DNA of 64,000 nt from Paenibacillus cellulosilyticus (GTDB taxonomy: Bacteria; Bacillota; Bacilli; Paenibacillales; Paenibacillaceae). A program made the position numbers and the translations under genes. This document shows, one piece after another, positions 12,021-19,450 of the stretch; position 1 is the stretch's first letter; every line of letters starts with the position of its first letter. Under the pieces are notes generated by a model, which saw nothing but the letters and a program-made list of their open reading frames with translations, made no database searches and was not told the origin of the DNA. The DNA lies in the NCBI RefSeq assembly GCF_003182255.1, contig NZ_QGTQ01000011.1, positions 62,001 through 126,000 on the forward strand, given 5' to 3'.

Positions 12021-12265
12021 GGGGCTATGCCCCTTGGACCCCTTTGAAGGGATTAGATTCTACCAGTCTAAAGAATTCTACCCACCTAATGATTTCTACC
12101 CACCTAAGTCCTCCCTGCTAGGGAGGACCCCCGGGGTTTCCCAACCCCGGGACCCCGGAAGGGGAAACGTGGGATAGAAAGAGACGCGCGTTCTCGTACT
12201 TGAGCGGTGGGAATCGCGAGCCCCTGCGGGGCAAAGCTTACTTTTTGAGTTTGTTACTTGTATTT
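12021..12265. other. Intergenic stretch with GC-rich hairpins and a small direct repeat
   Basis: No gene is visible. It contains three small hairpins: AAGGGGC/GCCCCTT at the lacZ stop, GTCCTCCC/GGGAGGAC and CCCGGGGTT/AACCCCGGG. It also contains three imperfect copies of an 18-bp unit, roughly ATTCTACCCACCTAANG, at about 12056-12110. Confidence 0.6.
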
Positions 12266-12310
12266 AAAGAAAGACCCTCTGCCAATTGATATGGCAGAGG
12301 GTCTTTCTTT
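12266..12310. terminator. Strong bidirectional terminator
   Basis: A perfect 18-bp stem, AAAGAAAGACCCTCTGCC and its complement, encloses a 9-base loop and ends in TTTCTTTT. It would end lacZ transcripts and also any minus-strand transcript that has crossed the adjacent repeat array. Confidence 0.9.
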
Positions 12311-12362
12311 TATCCGGTAGTGGGCTAGCGTACTCGGCCGACATAGCGCAGGCTTCGCTTAT

Positions 12363-12963
12363 GGTGCATTTTTGCACTTACTGGCGCTCGCCGCGGCGCT
12401 TTCGCTTTACGTAGGTGCATTTCTGCACCTACTGGCGCTCGCCGAGGCGGTTTCGCTATACGCAGGTGCATTTCTGCACCTACCGGCGTTCGCCGCGGCG
12501 CTTTCGCTTTGCTTAGGTGCATTTCTGCACCTACTGGCGCTCGCGGCGGCCCGTTTGCTCTCATATGGTGCATTTCTGCACCATATCGCGCTCGCGGCGG
12601 CCCGTTTGCTCTCATATGGTGCATTTCTGCACCATATCACGCTCATGGCGGCCCGCTTGCTCGCATGTGGTGCACTTCTTCACCATATCGCGCTCACGGC
12701 GGCCCGCTTGCTCGCATGTGGTGCATTTCTGCACCATATCGCGCTCGCGGCGGCCCGCTTGCTCGCATGTGGTGCATTTCTGCACCATATCGCGCTCGCG
12801 GCGGCCCGTTTGCTCTCATATGGTGCATTTCTGCACCATATCGCGCTCACGGCGGCCCGCTTGCTCGCATGTGGTGCATTTCTGCACCATATCGCGCTCG
12901 CGGCGGCCCGCTTGCTCGCATGTGGTGCATTTCTGCACCATATCGCGCTCACGGCGAATCCGG
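12363..12963. repeat. 51-bp tandem palindromic repeat array, 12 units
   Basis: Twelve hairpin cores of the form GGTGCATTTCTGCACC start at 12363, 12414, 12465, 12516, 12567, 12618, 12669, 12720, 12771, 12822, 12873 and 12924, exactly 51 bp apart. Three early units have CTACTGGCGCTCGCC-type inter-hairpin sequence. Later units have CGCGCTCGCGGCGGCCCG followed by CTTGCTCGCATGT or TTTGCTCTCATAT, and the hairpin stem lengthens to ATATGGTGCA..TGCACCATAT. Because 51 is divisible by 3, long open frames of 17-residue repeats appear in several frames on both strands. I treat these as artefacts. The array lies between the convergent 3' ends of lacZ and the DUF2812 gene. Confidence 0.95.
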
Positions 12964-12980
12964 CGATCCATTTTACAACG

Positions 12981-13544
12981 CTAGTGTCCGGCTAGTCTTC
13001 GAATCTTACGCTGGAAGCACACCGATCCATACGATAGGAGAATAACGACTAGCACTTGGAGTACTACGACCGAGGTGATCACACCGCTGATCGTCTGCGA
13101 ACGATCGTTCCAATTCCACACATTGAAGATGTTCACGAACATGATGGGCACATTGGCGAACGCAAGTACGATGAGCATCAGTTGGACTCTCTTAAGCAAT
13201 TGGATTAGTGAGCTTCGATCCGTATAGATTGGTGTGGAGGTCTCCCCTTCAACGCAAGGTTTGCGGAAATAGTGCCAGCCCATATTCGACCCAACATGCT
13301 CCCAGCCCATATCCTCGAACAAAGCGTAATAAGCGTCCAGCTGGCCCTTCTCTTTGATCTGGTGGTAATCCAACCGATACACATATCGTACCGACGCGTC
13401 TTGCTCGAAGCGATAGCGGAAAGTCCCTGGCTTCACTAAGTGCTGCCCTTGCGCGGACAAGCTCGTCAGCCACTCCTCATCCCTCTCGTAGTTCCATACG
13501 AACGACACCCGAGTCCGCGCAACAAATTGATCAACATGTGTCAT
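12981..13544 (-). CDS. DUF2812-domain membrane protein
   Basis: 187 residues. The N-terminal 115 residues fit the DUF2812 pattern (AQGQHLVKPGTFRYRFE, then YYALFEDMGWEHVGSNMGWHYFRK). Two transmembrane helices follow, at about 120-142 and 155-175. DUF2812 proteins are typically encoded next to PadR regulators and their role is unknown. Here the ATG lies 3 bp after the padR-like stop, with its GGAGGGG ribosome site inside the padR reading frame, so the two are translationally coupled. The 3' end adjoins the 51-bp repeat array. Confidence 0.85.
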   Translation of the reverse strand: MTHVDQFVARTRVSFVWNYERDEEWLTSLSAQGQHLVKPGTFRYRFEQDASVRYVYRLDYHQIKEKGQLDAYYALFEDMGWEHVGSNMGWHYFRKPCVEGETSTPIYTDRSSLIQLLKRVQLMLIVLAFANVPIMFVNIFNVWNWNDRSQTISGVITSVVVLQVLVVILLSYGSVCFQRKIRRLAGH

Positions 13545-13547
13545 TGC

Positions 13548-13898
13548 TTATGCCCCTCCCCCTAACGTCTGTTCGATCGCCTGCCTAGCATTGTGCAGCA
13601 GTTCCTCCAGCCGAACCATCTCGCCCTTCAGCACTTCCCGGCCTTTGTCGGTTATCGCATACAACTTCCTTCTCGAATCCGTACTATCCGCCCCTTGCGC
13701 AAAATCAATGAGTCCCTTCTTCTGCAGCGTACTTAGCGCCGTATACAGCGTCCCCGCTCCAATCCGAACGCGTCCTCTGCTCATCTGCTCGACATCCTGC
13801 ATCATGGCATAGCCGTGTGCATCTCCGCGGTACAAAGTCACGAGTATATAAAAATAAGCCTCCGTCAACGGCAGCAAATCCTGCACCGAATCCTTCAT
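13548..13898 (-). CDS. PadR-family transcriptional repressor
   Basis: A 116-residue PadR-like winged-helix protein (LTEAYFYILVTLYRGDAHGYAMMQDV, then RIGAGTLYTALSTLQKKGLI). A longer frame opens at 13925, but the ribosome site AGAGGTGAGG sits directly before the internal ATG at 13898, which I take as the start. PadR proteins usually repress their own operon and respond to small hydrophobic or cell-envelope stress ligands. It is co-transcribed with the DUF2812 gene. The upstream region carries a good promoter with repeated TCGATATA motifs. Confidence 0.9.
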   Translation of the reverse strand: MKDSVQDLLPLTEAYFYILVTLYRGDAHGYAMMQDVEQMSRGRVRIGAGTLYTALSTLQKKGLIDFAQGADSTDSRRKLYAITDKGREVLKGEMVRLEELLHNARQAIEQTLGGGA

Positions 13899-13983
13899 GT
13901 CCTCACCTCTGTTCGTAAAAACCATGCATCGCTCATCTATTTATTAGATCGCATGTCGATGTATTGATCAATGATGTATCCAT

Positions 13984-14034
13984 AGTCGATATATCGTGCA
14001 TCGATATAGTAGCACGCAGCAAAATGACTGTCAA
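13984..14034 (-). promoter_or_regulatory. padR promoter with probable operator repeats
   Basis: On the minus strand a consensus -35 TTGACA (14034-14029), 17-bp spacer and -10 TACTAT (14011-14006) are visible. Two copies of TCGATATA (from 13986 and from 14001) overlap and follow the -10. A further palindrome-rich stretch, GTATTGATCAATGATGTATC, lies just downstream. This arrangement suits autorepression. Confidence 0.65.
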
Positions 14035-14087
14035 CAAGTTCCATCCCTATCGTTGACAAAATAGGCTGCCTGCCTGCGGAACGCAGC

Positions 14088-14116
14088 AAGGCCATCCCTC
14101 AGTAAAGGATGGCCTT
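14088..14116. terminator. Hairpin downstream of the potassium transporter gene
   Basis: A perfect 10-bp stem, AAGGCCATCC/GGATGGCCTT. T-runs are short on both sides, so it is a weak terminator or an mRNA-end hairpin. Confidence 0.5.
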
Positions 14117-14177
14117 GGTTATGATGGGGTCGATGACATCTCGTTCGCACGCTGCGCCACAAACCCGGTCGTACCTG

Positions 14178-16004
14178 TTATTTTTTCAAATGATAAGGCA
14201 CTGTCGTCAACACAACGCTTGAGTGGTACAGAAGCCGTGTACGAAGATAGAAGCTGGTCTGGTTATGCAGGATGTTATGCCAGCCTTTCTTCGGTATGAA
14301 CTGCGGAATGATGACGGTGACTTGGTGATTCGACTCTTTCGCTTTGCGCTCGACCGTGTCCACGAACTTGAGCAGCGGCTGAACGATACTGCGATACGGC
14401 GAGTGAAGCGTGACGAGTCGGACGTCAGGCATGAATTGTTCCCATTTGCGCTCGAAGGTCGCTTCCTCATCACGCTCGAACGGAATGTAGACCGCGATAA
14501 TCTGCGCTGCACCAAGCGATTTTGCATAAGCGAGCGACTGCTCCACAACATGCGTAATGCCCGACACCGGCAAAATGATTACATTTCCTTCAATCGGCAG
14601 AACCGGCTCACACGTCGCACGATTCAGCTGCTCACCAATCGACTCATAGTGCTTGTTAATGCGATGCAGGACGAAGATGAGCACAGGCAGGAAGATTAAC
14701 ACCGGCCATACATGCGAGAACTTCGTCAGGAAGAAAATAATCGAGACCGTAAAGCTGATGAGTGCGCCAACCCCATTAATCGTCAGCTTCAGAACCCAGC
14801 CCTTCGGCTTCTCGCGAATCCACTTCACCATCATCCCCGTCTGCGACAGGGTGAACGGGATGAATACGCCAACCGCGTAGAGCGGAATCAATTGATCTGT
14901 CTGCCCTTTGAACAAAATGATCAACAGAATCGACAGCACCGCTAAACTAATGATGCCGTTCGAGTAACCAAGGCGGTCGCCACGAGCCGTGAACATACGC
15001 GGGATGAACTTATCTTTGGCCAAGTTAACCGCTAGCAGCGGAAATGCGGAATAGCCCGTATTCGCTGCGAGCACTAGAATGAGTGCCGTTGTCCCTTGGA
15101 TGAAGAAGTACATAAAATTCCGACCGAACGTTTCCTCTGCAATTTGCGATACGACCGTTACTTCTGCTTTCGGCGAAATGCCGTAGTAATAAGCAAGGAA
15201 GACGATACCAGCGAACAATATCGCAAGCAGCACACCCATCGCCGACAGTGTCTTAGCCGCGTTGTTCGGCTCAGGCGACTTGAAGTTCGGAATGGCGTTC
15301 GAGATCGCCTCAACCCCCGTCAGCGCCGAGCTGCCGGATGCGAATGCCTTCAGCAGCAGGAACAAGCTGATACCTGCCACATGTGTTCCCATTGGCGTGT
15401 GAAGCTCAGGGGAAACGCCGCCTGTAGCGATATTATACAAGCCAGCTCCGATCAGAATGAACAGTGCAAGCACGAACAAATATACTGGATAAGCTAGGAT
15501 CGACGCGGATTCTGTCACACCGCGAAGATTCAGCAGCGTAATAAGCAAGACGAATATGACGGCTATTATAACGGTGTGTTCGTGCAAGCTCGGAAACGCC
15601 GATGTAATCGCATCTGTTCCGGCCGAGACACTTACCGCTACGGTCAGAATATAATCGACCAGCAACGATACACCCGCTACCAGTCCTGGGTATTTGCCGA
15701 GATTTTGCTTCGATACCACATAAGCGCCGCCACCATGCGGATAAGCGAAAATAATTTGCCGATAAGATAAAATAAGTGCCGTCAGCAGCACGAGTACGCC
15801 GATCCCGATCGGAATCGAATACCAAAATGCGGTCATACTAACTGCAACAAGTGCAATTAAGATTTGCTCAGGACCATAGGCGACCGACGACAACGCGTCT
15901 GATGACAAAATAGCCAGTGCCTTCGTTTTGTTCAACCGTTGCTCGCCAAGCTCAGTCGACTTCAACGGACGTCCAATGATGACGCGTTTTAAACTTGCAA
16001 TCAC
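14178..16004 (-). CDS. kimA: KimA-type (YdaO) APC-family potassium transporter
   Basis: 608 residues. About 12 transmembrane helices fill residues 30-455, followed by a cytoplasmic C-terminal domain of about 150 residues. The N-terminal region (LSSDALSSVAYGPEQILIAL, then YPHGGGAYVVSKQNLG) matches the KimA/YdaO amino acid-polyamine-organocation group, which includes a high-affinity potassium/proton importer of Bacillus subtilis. The start is GTG at 16004 after AGGGGGATTGGATC. A c-di-AMP riboswitch directly upstream supports the potassium role, since this second messenger shuts off potassium uptake. I am sure of the family and fairly sure of the substrate. Confidence 0.9.
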   Translation of the reverse strand: MIASLKRVIIGRPLKSTELGEQRLNKTKALAILSSDALSSVAYGPEQILIALVAVSMTAFWYSIPIGIGVLVLLTALILSYRQIIFAYPHGGGAYVVSKQNLGKYPGLVAGVSLLVDYILTVAVSVSAGTDAITSAFPSLHEHTVIIAVIFVLLITLLNLRGVTESASILAYPVYLFVLALFILIGAGLYNIATGGVSPELHTPMGTHVAGISLFLLLKAFASGSSALTGVEAISNAIPNFKSPEPNNAAKTLSAMGVLLAILFAGIVFLAYYYGISPKAEVTVVSQIAEETFGRNFMYFFIQGTTALILVLAANTGYSAFPLLAVNLAKDKFIPRMFTARGDRLGYSNGIISLAVLSILLIILFKGQTDQLIPLYAVGVFIPFTLSQTGMMVKWIREKPKGWVLKLTINGVGALISFTVSIIFFLTKFSHVWPVLIFLPVLIFVLHRINKHYESIGEQLNRATCEPVLPIEGNVIILPVSGITHVVEQSLAYAKSLGAAQIIAVYIPFERDEEATFERKWEQFMPDVRLVTLHSPYRSIVQPLLKFVDTVERKAKESNHQVTVIIPQFIPKKGWHNILHNQTSFYLRTRLLYHSSVVLTTVPYHLKK

Positions 16005-16060
16005 GATCCAATCCCCCTAGACTCGGTATTTCTGTCACTTTTTCTCTATTTTTGCGCAGC

Positions 16061-16245
16061 AAAAAACCGCAAGGCTTCTCCTCGCGGTTTTGAATAACCG
16101 AAGTCGTGTCCCCCCTCAACAACGCTTACGAGGTTAGCTGTCGGATTCGGGCGGTTGAAGTCGCCCTACGATGTGTGAACACCGATTCACCCCTGGCGCA
16201 GCATGCTGCATGAGCGCCGTTGGTTCCCCCGTTTTCCTTTCAGAA
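16061..16245 (-). ncRNA. Cyclic di-AMP riboswitch (ydaO/yuaA class) upstream of kimA
   Basis: Read on the minus strand, conserved blocks of the class appear in order: ACGGGGGAACCAA, GGGGTGAATC, GTAGGGCGAC, CCCGAATCCGACAG and CTAACCTCGTAAGCG. A terminator with stem AACCGCGAGG/CCTTGCGGTT and a T-run follows at 16065-16091. In this known class, c-di-AMP binding favours termination, lowering transporter synthesis when c-di-AMP (and so potassium) is high. Confidence 0.93.
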
Positions 16246-16269
16246 ATTCAGCGAATATGTGATGCGCTA

Positions 16270-16298
16270 ATCATAACTCCATCACCTATTACTGTAAA
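16270..16298 (-). promoter_or_regulatory. Promoter of the kimA riboswitch transcript
   Basis: Minus-strand -35 TTTACA and -10 TATGAT with a 17-bp spacer lie just before the riboswitch. Confidence 0.65.
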
Positions 16299-16441
16299 AT
16301 CGCGTTTTGGGGCAAAAAAGATAAGAAAGATTGTATTGCAAGAATGTAAACGCTTGCTACGGTACGTCTTGTCGATTATTTAAGCTAGAGCTGTCTTTTT
16401 CTCGCGCTTGCGCCTGTTGTCACACAATTCAGTCACTGGAG

Positions 16442-16834
16442 TTACTGAACATCCAGCTTTTTTTTCTTCGTGATATGAAGCTCGCCCTGCATGACGTGAA
16501 GATAGATCGTATAACTTCCTGCTGCTGCAAAAGTATATTCCGCAGCATATTGACCGTTGCCTATGGAAGTGGTCTTCACATATTCAGGCAGCCCTTTATT
16601 GTCCGGCTTGCGAATATCGATCTGAATATCCGGTGTTATATCGCTGCTCAGACCTGTCGTCTGCACGATCAATTTCCCCTGCTCATTAGCCTTCATGACG
16701 ACAGGATCGCTTGCCAGATCCACGGTTACGTCCTTCGGATCGACTTCTCCATCCGTCGCTGCCGTACTGCACCCGACCAATGCCACTACAAGTAATAAAA
16801 TAACTGCCACCGTTAACCAACGTGTCGATTTCAT
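16442..16834 (-). CDS. Small lipoprotein with YtkA/FixH-like domain
   Basis: About 130 residues. A signal peptide ends in the lipobox LVGC. A single beta-sandwich of about 100 residues follows (ANEQGKLIVQTTGL, then GQYAAEYTFAAAGSYTIYLHV), the pattern of YtkA-like domains. Two closely spaced ATGs (16840 and 16834) follow GGAAGGACGG. I prefer 16834 because its spacing is better and the peptide then begins MKSTRW. In other bacteria such lipoproteins accompany copper handling or cytochrome oxidase assembly, but no such genes are nearby here. Confidence 0.8.
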   Translation of the reverse strand: MKSTRWLTVAVILLLVVALVGCSTAATDGEVDPKDVTVDLASDPVVMKANEQGKLIVQTTGLSSDITPDIQIDIRKPDNKGLPEYVKTTSIGNGQYAAEYTFAAAGSYTIYLHVMQGELHITKKKKLDVQ

Positions 16835-17042
16835 TGCCATCCGTCCTTCCAACATTTCTGTGCTACAACATTATACCCCTTGATTGGGATAGCTAGTAGG
16901 AAAGTAACGGGATCGTCAAATTTGACTTTTCCGTGTCTGGGTACGCGGGGCGCGGCCAAGCGACCGCCAGACTGACTGAGTCGCAAGTCACATTATGCAA
17001 TAGGATTGTCACATACGACCATTCAGCCCTTGGGGGAGACGC

Positions 17043-17390
17043 TAAGTGTGGTAATACTACACTTACTGACATCCGAGCGACGTTTTTGCGTGTTTAAGCG
17101 AGGCTCTACCACGCTTAAATCAACATTCGGCTCGTTAGCGCACAGTTGGCGAGACAGTAAGTGTGGTAATACTACACTTACTGACATCCGAGCGGCGTTT
17201 TTGTGTGGTTAAGTGTGATTCTACCACGCTAAAATCAACATTCGGCTCGTTTACACACAGTTAGCGAGACGATAGGTGTGGTGTTACCACTCCCACTCTT
17301 ACTGACTTCTGAGCGAAGATTCTACGTGATTAAGTGTGGTTCTTCCACACTTAATCGCACAAGCGGTCGTCTCGCGAGCGCATAAGCCAC
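17043..17390. repeat. 115-bp composite palindromic repeat array, three units
   Basis: Six hairpins of the type TAAGTGTGGT..ACCACACTTA start at 17043, 17095, 17158, 17210, 17273 and 17331. Spacing alternates 52 and 63 bp, giving composite units of 115 bp (the third is slightly divergent). Within a unit the hairpins are joined by CTGACATCCGAGCGNCGTTTTTG and by AAATCAACATTCGGCTCGTT. The array occupies the gap between the rhamnogalacturonan lyase terminator and the lipoprotein start. No gene lies in 16856-17476. Confidence 0.92.
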
Positions 17391-17411
17391 CAATCGCCAG
17401 CCAAATAACAA

Positions 17412-17439
17412 AACAGTCGAGCAATCATGCTCGACTGTT
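17412..17439 (-). terminator. Terminator of the rhamnogalacturonan lyase gene
   Basis: An 11-bp stem AACAGTCGAGC/GCTCGACTGTT is followed on the minus strand by TTTGTTATTTGG. Confidence 0.8.
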
Positions 17440-17476
17440 CGAAACTATCACTCCCGGGCTTCCGGGCTTCCTTATC

Positions 17477-19135
17477 CTAGCTTCCCAGCTCCACGCAATC
17501 GTACACCCAACCTGCGCTCAGCCAAGTGCCGAGGTCGGAGGAGCCGCTGATCGGCGAGATGGTCAGCGTGTTCGTACCGCTCACGAAGTAGGACGCCGGT
17601 ATACTCCACGAGAACGTCGTATTGTTGCCGCGATACGTCCCGATCGTAAAGCTCCGTGAGTCAGGCTGCGACGAGGCACTTGGATTCGATAGTGTATTGC
17701 CATTGATCGTAACGCTTGGCCGTCCGTTGTTATACGCCGCTGTGATACCGATCTTCAGCGTATGCGCAGCTGCTGCCTGCGTCGAGCTTAGCGAGAACGT
17801 AACGGTCGTCGGCGTGTTCGCTCCACGGAACTGTATAGCCGGGAACTTGTTCGTTGCACTACCTACAGCGTAGGTGACCGGTCCCCAGCTCGAATTACGG
17901 CTATCGGATGGATGGCGAAGTACAATCGTCTGTCCATTTAACAATTCGTTTGGCGTGCCGTCCCAATTGCCGATGCGCCAAATCGTCGACGTGCTGCTTG
18001 GATCATTGCTGATCGTGCGCGTGTTGAGCGTCGTTGTGCTGCCTGCGCTGACCGTAACGCTTTCGGAATAAACACCAAGCTCTCCCTTATAGACCGTCAT
18101 CGTATACGTTCCCGGCTTCATGTTGTACGTCCCTGCCGCTCCCGACGAGGAAGCTGTACTCCAATACTGCGCCGTGCTGTTCGCGAAGCCGATCGTATAC
18201 GTGTAACTCGAATCCATGCCGGAGAGGCCGTTCAAGACGACAGCACCACGCGAGGATACCCACCCTGTCAGATTGAGACCCGACATCCAGCTGAAATCCG
18301 GTACGCTCGGCGTTGAACCCGTCGTGAATACAAGCGCATACGGACCATGCAATCCCATCCGGTATGATTCCGTCTGTTCATGGCCGGAGTTCATGTAGTT
18401 GTACACTTCCGTATCTCCGCCCGATTGGAACTGAATGTCGCGGAAGAACGGACCGCCCGAGCTCGACTCGCGATTGCCGTACGCCATGAAGACGCCAACG
18501 CCGCTGCCCGTTACGCCTGCGATGCTCAGGTCCTTCGCTTGGCTGTTGCCATAATATTTCGACGCGGTTTGGCCGTTCGAGAAGCCGAACACGTCGGAGC
18601 TTTCGATCGCGCCCGTGTTATTGAGCGTTTTGGATGCCGTCGGCACATTCGTCAGTACACTGCTGTTCCCGCGGAAAATATACCTCAGCTCACCTACCGA
18701 CGGCTCAGCCGTCACATAGGTCGCCATATAAATAATGTTCTCTCCCCCACGCGAAGCGTAATAGTGAGTCAATGTGCTCGTCGCAACTGTGATGTTTACG
18801 GTGGAGCCGGAAGGCGACTTGCTCCATGTGACTGTAGCACTACCTAGACCCGAACCAATATGCGATGGCTTCGTGGAGCCGATAAGCTCTGTTCCGTTCA
18901 ACTTCGCCGAGGTCATGTCACCGTTGCTTTTGTTAATCGTGTACACAAGTCCTGCCCCTGTGTCGACGACAACGGTTGACCCATTATCGGTCACATACAC
19001 CGTCGCCGCGAACGCGGACGGGCTTGGAACGAAACAGACCAGCGCCGTTACAAGCGATAACATAAGCATAAATAGCCGCTTCCCCGATAACCAACGTTGT
19101 TCAAAATAAGTTTGACTGCCAGCAGTCGAATTCAT
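17477..19135 (-). CDS. Secreted rhamnogalacturonan lyase, PL4 family
   Basis: PL4 enzymes cut the rhamnose-galacturonate backbone of pectin by beta-elimination. The roughly 552-residue protein has a signal peptide (cleavage near SAFAA, about residue 43) and an N-terminal super-sandwich catalytic domain to about 290. A fibronectin-like domain (about 290-365, NGLSGMDSSYTYTIGFANST) and a C-terminal carbohydrate-binding-like jelly roll (about 370-552) complete the PL4 three-domain layout. A GTG opens the frame at 19144, but AGAAGAGG lies 9 bases before the ATG at 19135, which I take as the start. A perfect cre site lies 27 bp upstream, so glucose repression is expected. Confidence 0.88.
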   Translation of the reverse strand: MNSTAGSQTYFEQRWLSGKRLFMLMLSLVTALVCFVPSPSAFAATVYVTDNGSTVVVDTGAGLVYTINKSNGDMTSAKLNGTELIGSTKPSHIGSGLGSATVTWSKSPSGSTVNITVATSTLTHYYASRGGENIIYMATYVTAEPSVGELRYIFRGNSSVLTNVPTASKTLNNTGAIESSDVFGFSNGQTASKYYGNSQAKDLSIAGVTGSGVGVFMAYGNRESSSGGPFFRDIQFQSGGDTEVYNYMNSGHEQTESYRMGLHGPYALVFTTGSTPSVPDFSWMSGLNLTGWVSSRGAVVLNGLSGMDSSYTYTIGFANSTAQYWSTASSSGAAGTYNMKPGTYTMTVYKGELGVYSESVTVSAGSTTTLNTRTISNDPSSTSTIWRIGNWDGTPNELLNGQTIVLRHPSDSRNSSWGPVTYAVGSATNKFPAIQFRGANTPTTVTFSLSSTQAAAAHTLKIGITAAYNNGRPSVTINGNTLSNPSASSQPDSRSFTIGTYRGNNTTFSWSIPASYFVSGTNTLTISPISGSSDLGTWLSAGWVYDCVELGS

Positions 19136-19161
19136 TACGTACACCCTCTTCTCTCATTAGT

Positions 19162-19176
19162 TTGTAATCGCTTACA
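19162..19176 (-). promoter_or_regulatory. Catabolite-responsive element (cre) before the PL4 gene
   Basis: TTGTAATCGCTTACA fits the CcpA-binding consensus WTGNAANCGNWNNCW at every position. It lies in the 5' untranslated region, where bound CcpA would block elongating polymerase. A dedicated LacI-family regulator could use the same site. Confidence 0.8.
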
Positions 19177-19277
19177 AAATCATTCGTACAAGCCCATCAT
19201 GCTGTAGAGAAACCTTCGCTTGCTCCCTAACCAACACGCAAATCGGCCCATTCTCACCCCCAATCGTTAACATCCAT

Positions 19278-19306
19278 ATAATACCATAACAGAAATGTAA
19301 AGGTCA
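19278..19306 (-). promoter_or_regulatory. Candidate promoter of the PL4 gene
   Basis: Minus-strand -10 TATTAT and a weak -35 TGACCT are 17 bp apart, upstream of the cre. The rest of 19177-19380 shows no gene. Confidence 0.4.
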
Positions 19307-19380
19307 TTGGACCATTAGGCCCTCTAGCAATACCATGCCGAACAGCCCATATCCACCTATACTAAATCACCTTCAATAAA

Positions 19381-19416
19381 CAAGAAAGCGAAGCCCAATT
19401 GGACTTCGCTTTCTTG
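19381..19416 (-). terminator. Terminator of the SLH/Big2 protein gene
   Basis: A 13-bp stem CAAGAAAGCGAAG/CTTCGCTTTCTTG. Confidence 0.85.
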
Positions 19417-19450
19417 TCTGAATTAAGGGGTGCTACCAGTTTCAAACAAA

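Noticed and set aside
12363-12963. CRISPR array
   Set aside because: The whole 51-bp unit is repeated, there are no unique spacers of constant length and no cas genes nearby.
12325-13045. Long open frames over the first 51-bp array on both strands, coding 17-residue repeats
   Set aside because: The period is a multiple of 3 and stop-free in several frames at once, there is no ribosome site, and the conserved feature is the hairpin, not an amino acid sequence.
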